Assembly: GCA_004369085.1 (NCBI GenBank)
Contig: ML210307.1
Location: 1 to 64,000 of the forward strand
DNA: 64,000 nt
Reading direction: 5' to 3'
From: Coprinopsis marcescibilis
Lineage: Eukaryota > Basidiomycota > Agaricomycetes > Agaricales > Psathyrellaceae
Shown here: positions 61,501-64,000 of the stretch, piece after piece
Position numbering within the stretch: the first letter of the stretch is position 1
Layout of the letters: each line of letters opens with the position of its first letter
Notes under the pieces: model-generated
The model's database searches: none
What the model saw: only the letters and a program-made list of their open reading frames with translations
What the model was told of the DNA's origin: nothing
Position numbers and translations under genes: made by a program

Positions 61501-63041
61501 AGTCTGAAATTTAATCGCAGAGCCTGCTAGGTATAGACACAGAGAATGAGAATGATATGCTTGGATAGGAACAAGGGGGTCCACATACGTTCACATTGTG
61601 TCCCGCACCGGCCGCCCCGATTTTGGCTAGCGCCAACATTCTTCACGCGACCTCCTGAGTAGGTACAATGGCTTATTCGATGGCCATGACAGGTAGCATC
61701 AGTGCACTTCATTAGATGAGGATGTTGATCTACATACCTGGACAAGCTCAAGCTCTTAGTACCCTTGCATCAATCACTCTCGCCAGATTTTGGGGAATGT
61801 GTTTATTGTTAGTAACCGATGAGAGACTTTTAATACGTGACGTCCCGGTAGGAGCATCATCGTGCCAAGTACGCACGGAGTTCGCACTCAGGGAGGGGAC
61901 CCTGAGACATGTGGTCATTGAACTTGTGCTAAAATTCGCTTAGAATCCAATTGACAGATGTATGGTGTAACGAAAACGTCACCGGGAAGGAATATCAATG
62001 GGCCTCCACTACGTGACTCGCGATATGTTCCTGTGGGGAAATTTGGGGTTCAAGGTTTGCTTCTGGAAGGGCATTTCCCCAATCTTTATGTAAAAGCGAG
62101 TAAAATGCATTGCGGAAATCAACTCGTGTTGCAAGTTGAGGTAACTAGCAGACATCGGCCTAGGGCACCGAGAGACCCCCTAGAGCATCGGAGCTTGGAT
62201 AACGGTTCGCGATGGAGATGTTTCAAGAGTAAATAGCAATTTGAGCGCAGAGTGGGAAAAGCCACTAAACTTTACCGCCTCGAGGCTACATACCGTAGTT
62301 CTGCCGACCGAGAATCAAGCTGTCTGACGACAAGGAGAAGCTCAGAATAGCGCCCAGTATGGTATTCCGGCGACGGCACTCCCACGACGGTCGTGTGGGC
62401 CACCTGGCCGGCAAATTGTCTCCTGATACCAATGCTGTAGCGGTGAGGACGTCTAGGGACATCTCAGGGATTGAAAATGGCACCTTCCGTGCATGTACTA
62501 GTGATTTATATGGGCGAAATACCAAGGAAATGATGAAATTCTAGTCACCATTGGCAGGTTTTCAGGGGCTGTTCGCTGCTTTTGGCAGCATGCCAAGCAA
62601 AGATTTGTTATCACACGTGATATCAAGTCTCAATGTCTACGAGGACCGTTTCGTTTTTTTGAAAGCTACAACTTGCTGCTTTCGACCACAAAGCTCCTCT
62701 CTCGAACTGATAAATAGCATAGGTATGCGTACGGAGCTGCTCTACTAATTCTCGCATTTTTCAGCGCTATATTGCAGCTTTTACGGAGCTCAGACACAGC
62801 CGCCGGACGGAGACGGAATAACGGAGGTGATCGGGGCCCCATTTTTGTGTACGGTCGTTGACTCGTGTAGCAGTCTTATTTTGCAAATGATTGACCTTTG
62901 GTCTTTTTCCCAGAACCTTCAGACCTATTTCCTCTGCCACACCCGCTCTCGTCCCTCTAGCCTTGTCTAGAGACTTCCTCCTCGTCCTCCTCCTGGCTTC
63001 TCTCCTCAGGACACCATTGGTGCTCAGACTTGTCTGCTACA
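52510..63041. other. Second gene-poor region (10.5 kb)
   Basis: This lies between the divergent starts of MKT1 (-) and the partial gene at 63042 (+). I can support no gene in it. Open frames are short, overlap on both strands and have no family signature. The first few hundred bases hold the MKT1 promoter, and those just before 63042 the promoter of the next gene. A 7-bp perfect inverted repeat (CCTTGGG / CCCAAGG) lies at 52911-52930. No transposon protein or long terminal repeat was recognised. Confidence 0.5.
52911..52930. repeat. 7-bp inverted repeat upstream of MKT1
   Basis: CCTTGGG and CCCAAGG are separated by 6 nt, about 400 bp upstream of the MKT1 start. It could be a factor-binding palindrome or chance. 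Confidence 0.4.
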
Positions 63042-64000
63042 ATGAAGGGCTGCCTTAAACACCTGCAGCTTTCAGCAACCGGACCTTCACCGGTGCTGTC
63101 GCCTCGAAAGACCGTCGCTTTCGAGTCGAACTGCTTGGAGAAGATTTTCGAAGCAGACCAGTGGGACAGAACGCCCACAGAACCTGCCAGGAATCTCTCT
63201 TATCAGTGAGTTTCATTGTTCGCATGATCGGAGCACTCCTGCTTTACTGCTGGAGTGCACCGCAATTTTGCCACCGCTCTATCCTCTCGCGTGTCACCAT
63301 TTAACGTTGGGCACTAACTGGACGATGTAGGGATTTGCTGGAACTCAAGGAGATTCAACGCTCCTTGCCTCGAGCAAATCAACCCGCGGATCATCTCTCA
63401 GGGAGATCGGGTTCCCATTATCTATGCAACGTCCCAATTGGCCTGCTGCCGTTGTTACCAGAGTCGACCCCGACGGCGCCGCCAACACCAACACCAACCT
63501 ATGCGCCTTCAAGATACAGGCCCACGGCCATGTCCCCAGCTTGGACGTCATTCAGCCCAACAAGCGCAGACGGGCCCGTGCCATCGTCCCCACCATTAGG
63601 TGGGGTTGACGCCATGCTCCACCCTTCAAATCTCTCACACCTTCCCCCAGCTCGACACGAACAGCCCAAGCAGAGGCCGCGGTTCGCATTCCTGCCGTTA
63701 CTGGATAACAATTCCGGTGCCCAACCCACAGATCCTTCAAGGTCTCGATCACCTTCGCCGGACATGTCGTCGGATACGGATCCTCCAACTCCCGCCCTCA
63801 CCAACGCATCCCTCACCAGCAGCCCCTTGTCGCGTGCATCGTCATGTTCTCCCGAGCCCCCATTCTTCCAACTGCCACCGCCGCGGAAAAGACCCGGTTT
63901 CAACGACCCATACCCACCGGTATTCGGTGATGAGCAGTCTGAATCCGAAAGCTTCTACCCTGCAATCACTTCTGCCCTTGGCAACATGCAAGTTTCTTCC
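63042..64000 (+). CDS. N-terminal part of a Pro/Ser-rich protein with conserved head (partial)
   Basis: The gene starts at ATG 63042 with MKGCLKHLQLSATGPSPVLS, continues PRKTVAFESNCLEKIFEADQ and WDRTPTEPARNLSY, then splices (donor GTGAGT near 63206, acceptor TAG before GGATTTGCTG near 63331) into QDLLELKEIQRSLPRANQP. From there it stays open to the window edge as a Pro/Ser/Thr-rich disordered region (for example TPTAPPTPTPTYAPS). The compact charged head with a DxWDRTPxEP pattern looks conserved, while the rest looks like linker. The segment RKTVAF fits the RVxF pattern used to dock protein phosphatase 1. I do not recognise the family and the 3' part is missing. Confidence 0.7.

Overview
The window looks like nuclear DNA of a mushroom-forming basidiomycete (Agaricomycetes). 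Genes are split by many introns of about 50 nt with GT..AG (sometimes GC..AG) ends. Housekeeping genes are typically eukaryotic (ribosomal protein eL37, spliceosomal cyclophilin CWC27, MKT1). The rest belong mostly to families expanded in mushrooms: F-box proteins, a NACHT-TPR NOD-like receptor, single-pass membrane proteins with a jelly-roll-like ectodomain, a secreted type-B carboxylesterase and a secreted intradiol dioxygenase. There are no bacterial operons, CRISPR arrays or intact transposons. I rebuilt exon structures by eye from splice signals, frame and family patterns. For the NLR, the TPR gene, the large membrane protein and the three ectodomain paralogues, the summed exon lengths are exact multiples of three.

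Layout. 1-150 is the 3' end of an unknown acidic protein. 0.55-11.8 kb is an accessory block: an F-box gene (+), a secreted carboxylesterase (-), two tandem ectodomain membrane-protein paralogues (-) and a second F-box gene (-). 12.5-16.4 kb encodes a protein of about 1,200 residues with several membrane segments (+). 16.9-23.9 kb holds a head-to-head pair, a TPR protein (-) and a NACHT-TPR receptor (+), sharing a 1.15-kb promoter region. 24.4-25.8 kb is the third ectodomain paralogue (-). After a 2.9-kb gap comes the dioxygenase (+, 28.7-30.1 kb). The housekeeping block eL37 (-) / CWC27 (+) shares a 219-bp bidirectional promoter (31.3-31.5 kb).

33.6-48.8 kb is a 15-kb stretch where I can support no gene. 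Its distal part is full of short simple repeats and recurring AAGTA/TACTT words. A C2H2-type small protein (-) and MKT1 (-) occupy 48.8-52.5 kb. 52.5-63.0 kb is a second gene-poor stretch. A new gene (+) begins at 63,042 and runs off the edge.

Functional reading. The left third looks like a fast-evolving environment-facing cassette: surface receptors or adhesins, intracellular NLR sensing, F-box adaptors and secreted catabolic enzymes. The most interesting candidates are the NLR/TPR divergent pair, whose N termini share a short polar motif, and the three membrane paralogues, which all end in a PPxY motif right at the C terminus. These functional links are inference from sequence, not demonstrated.
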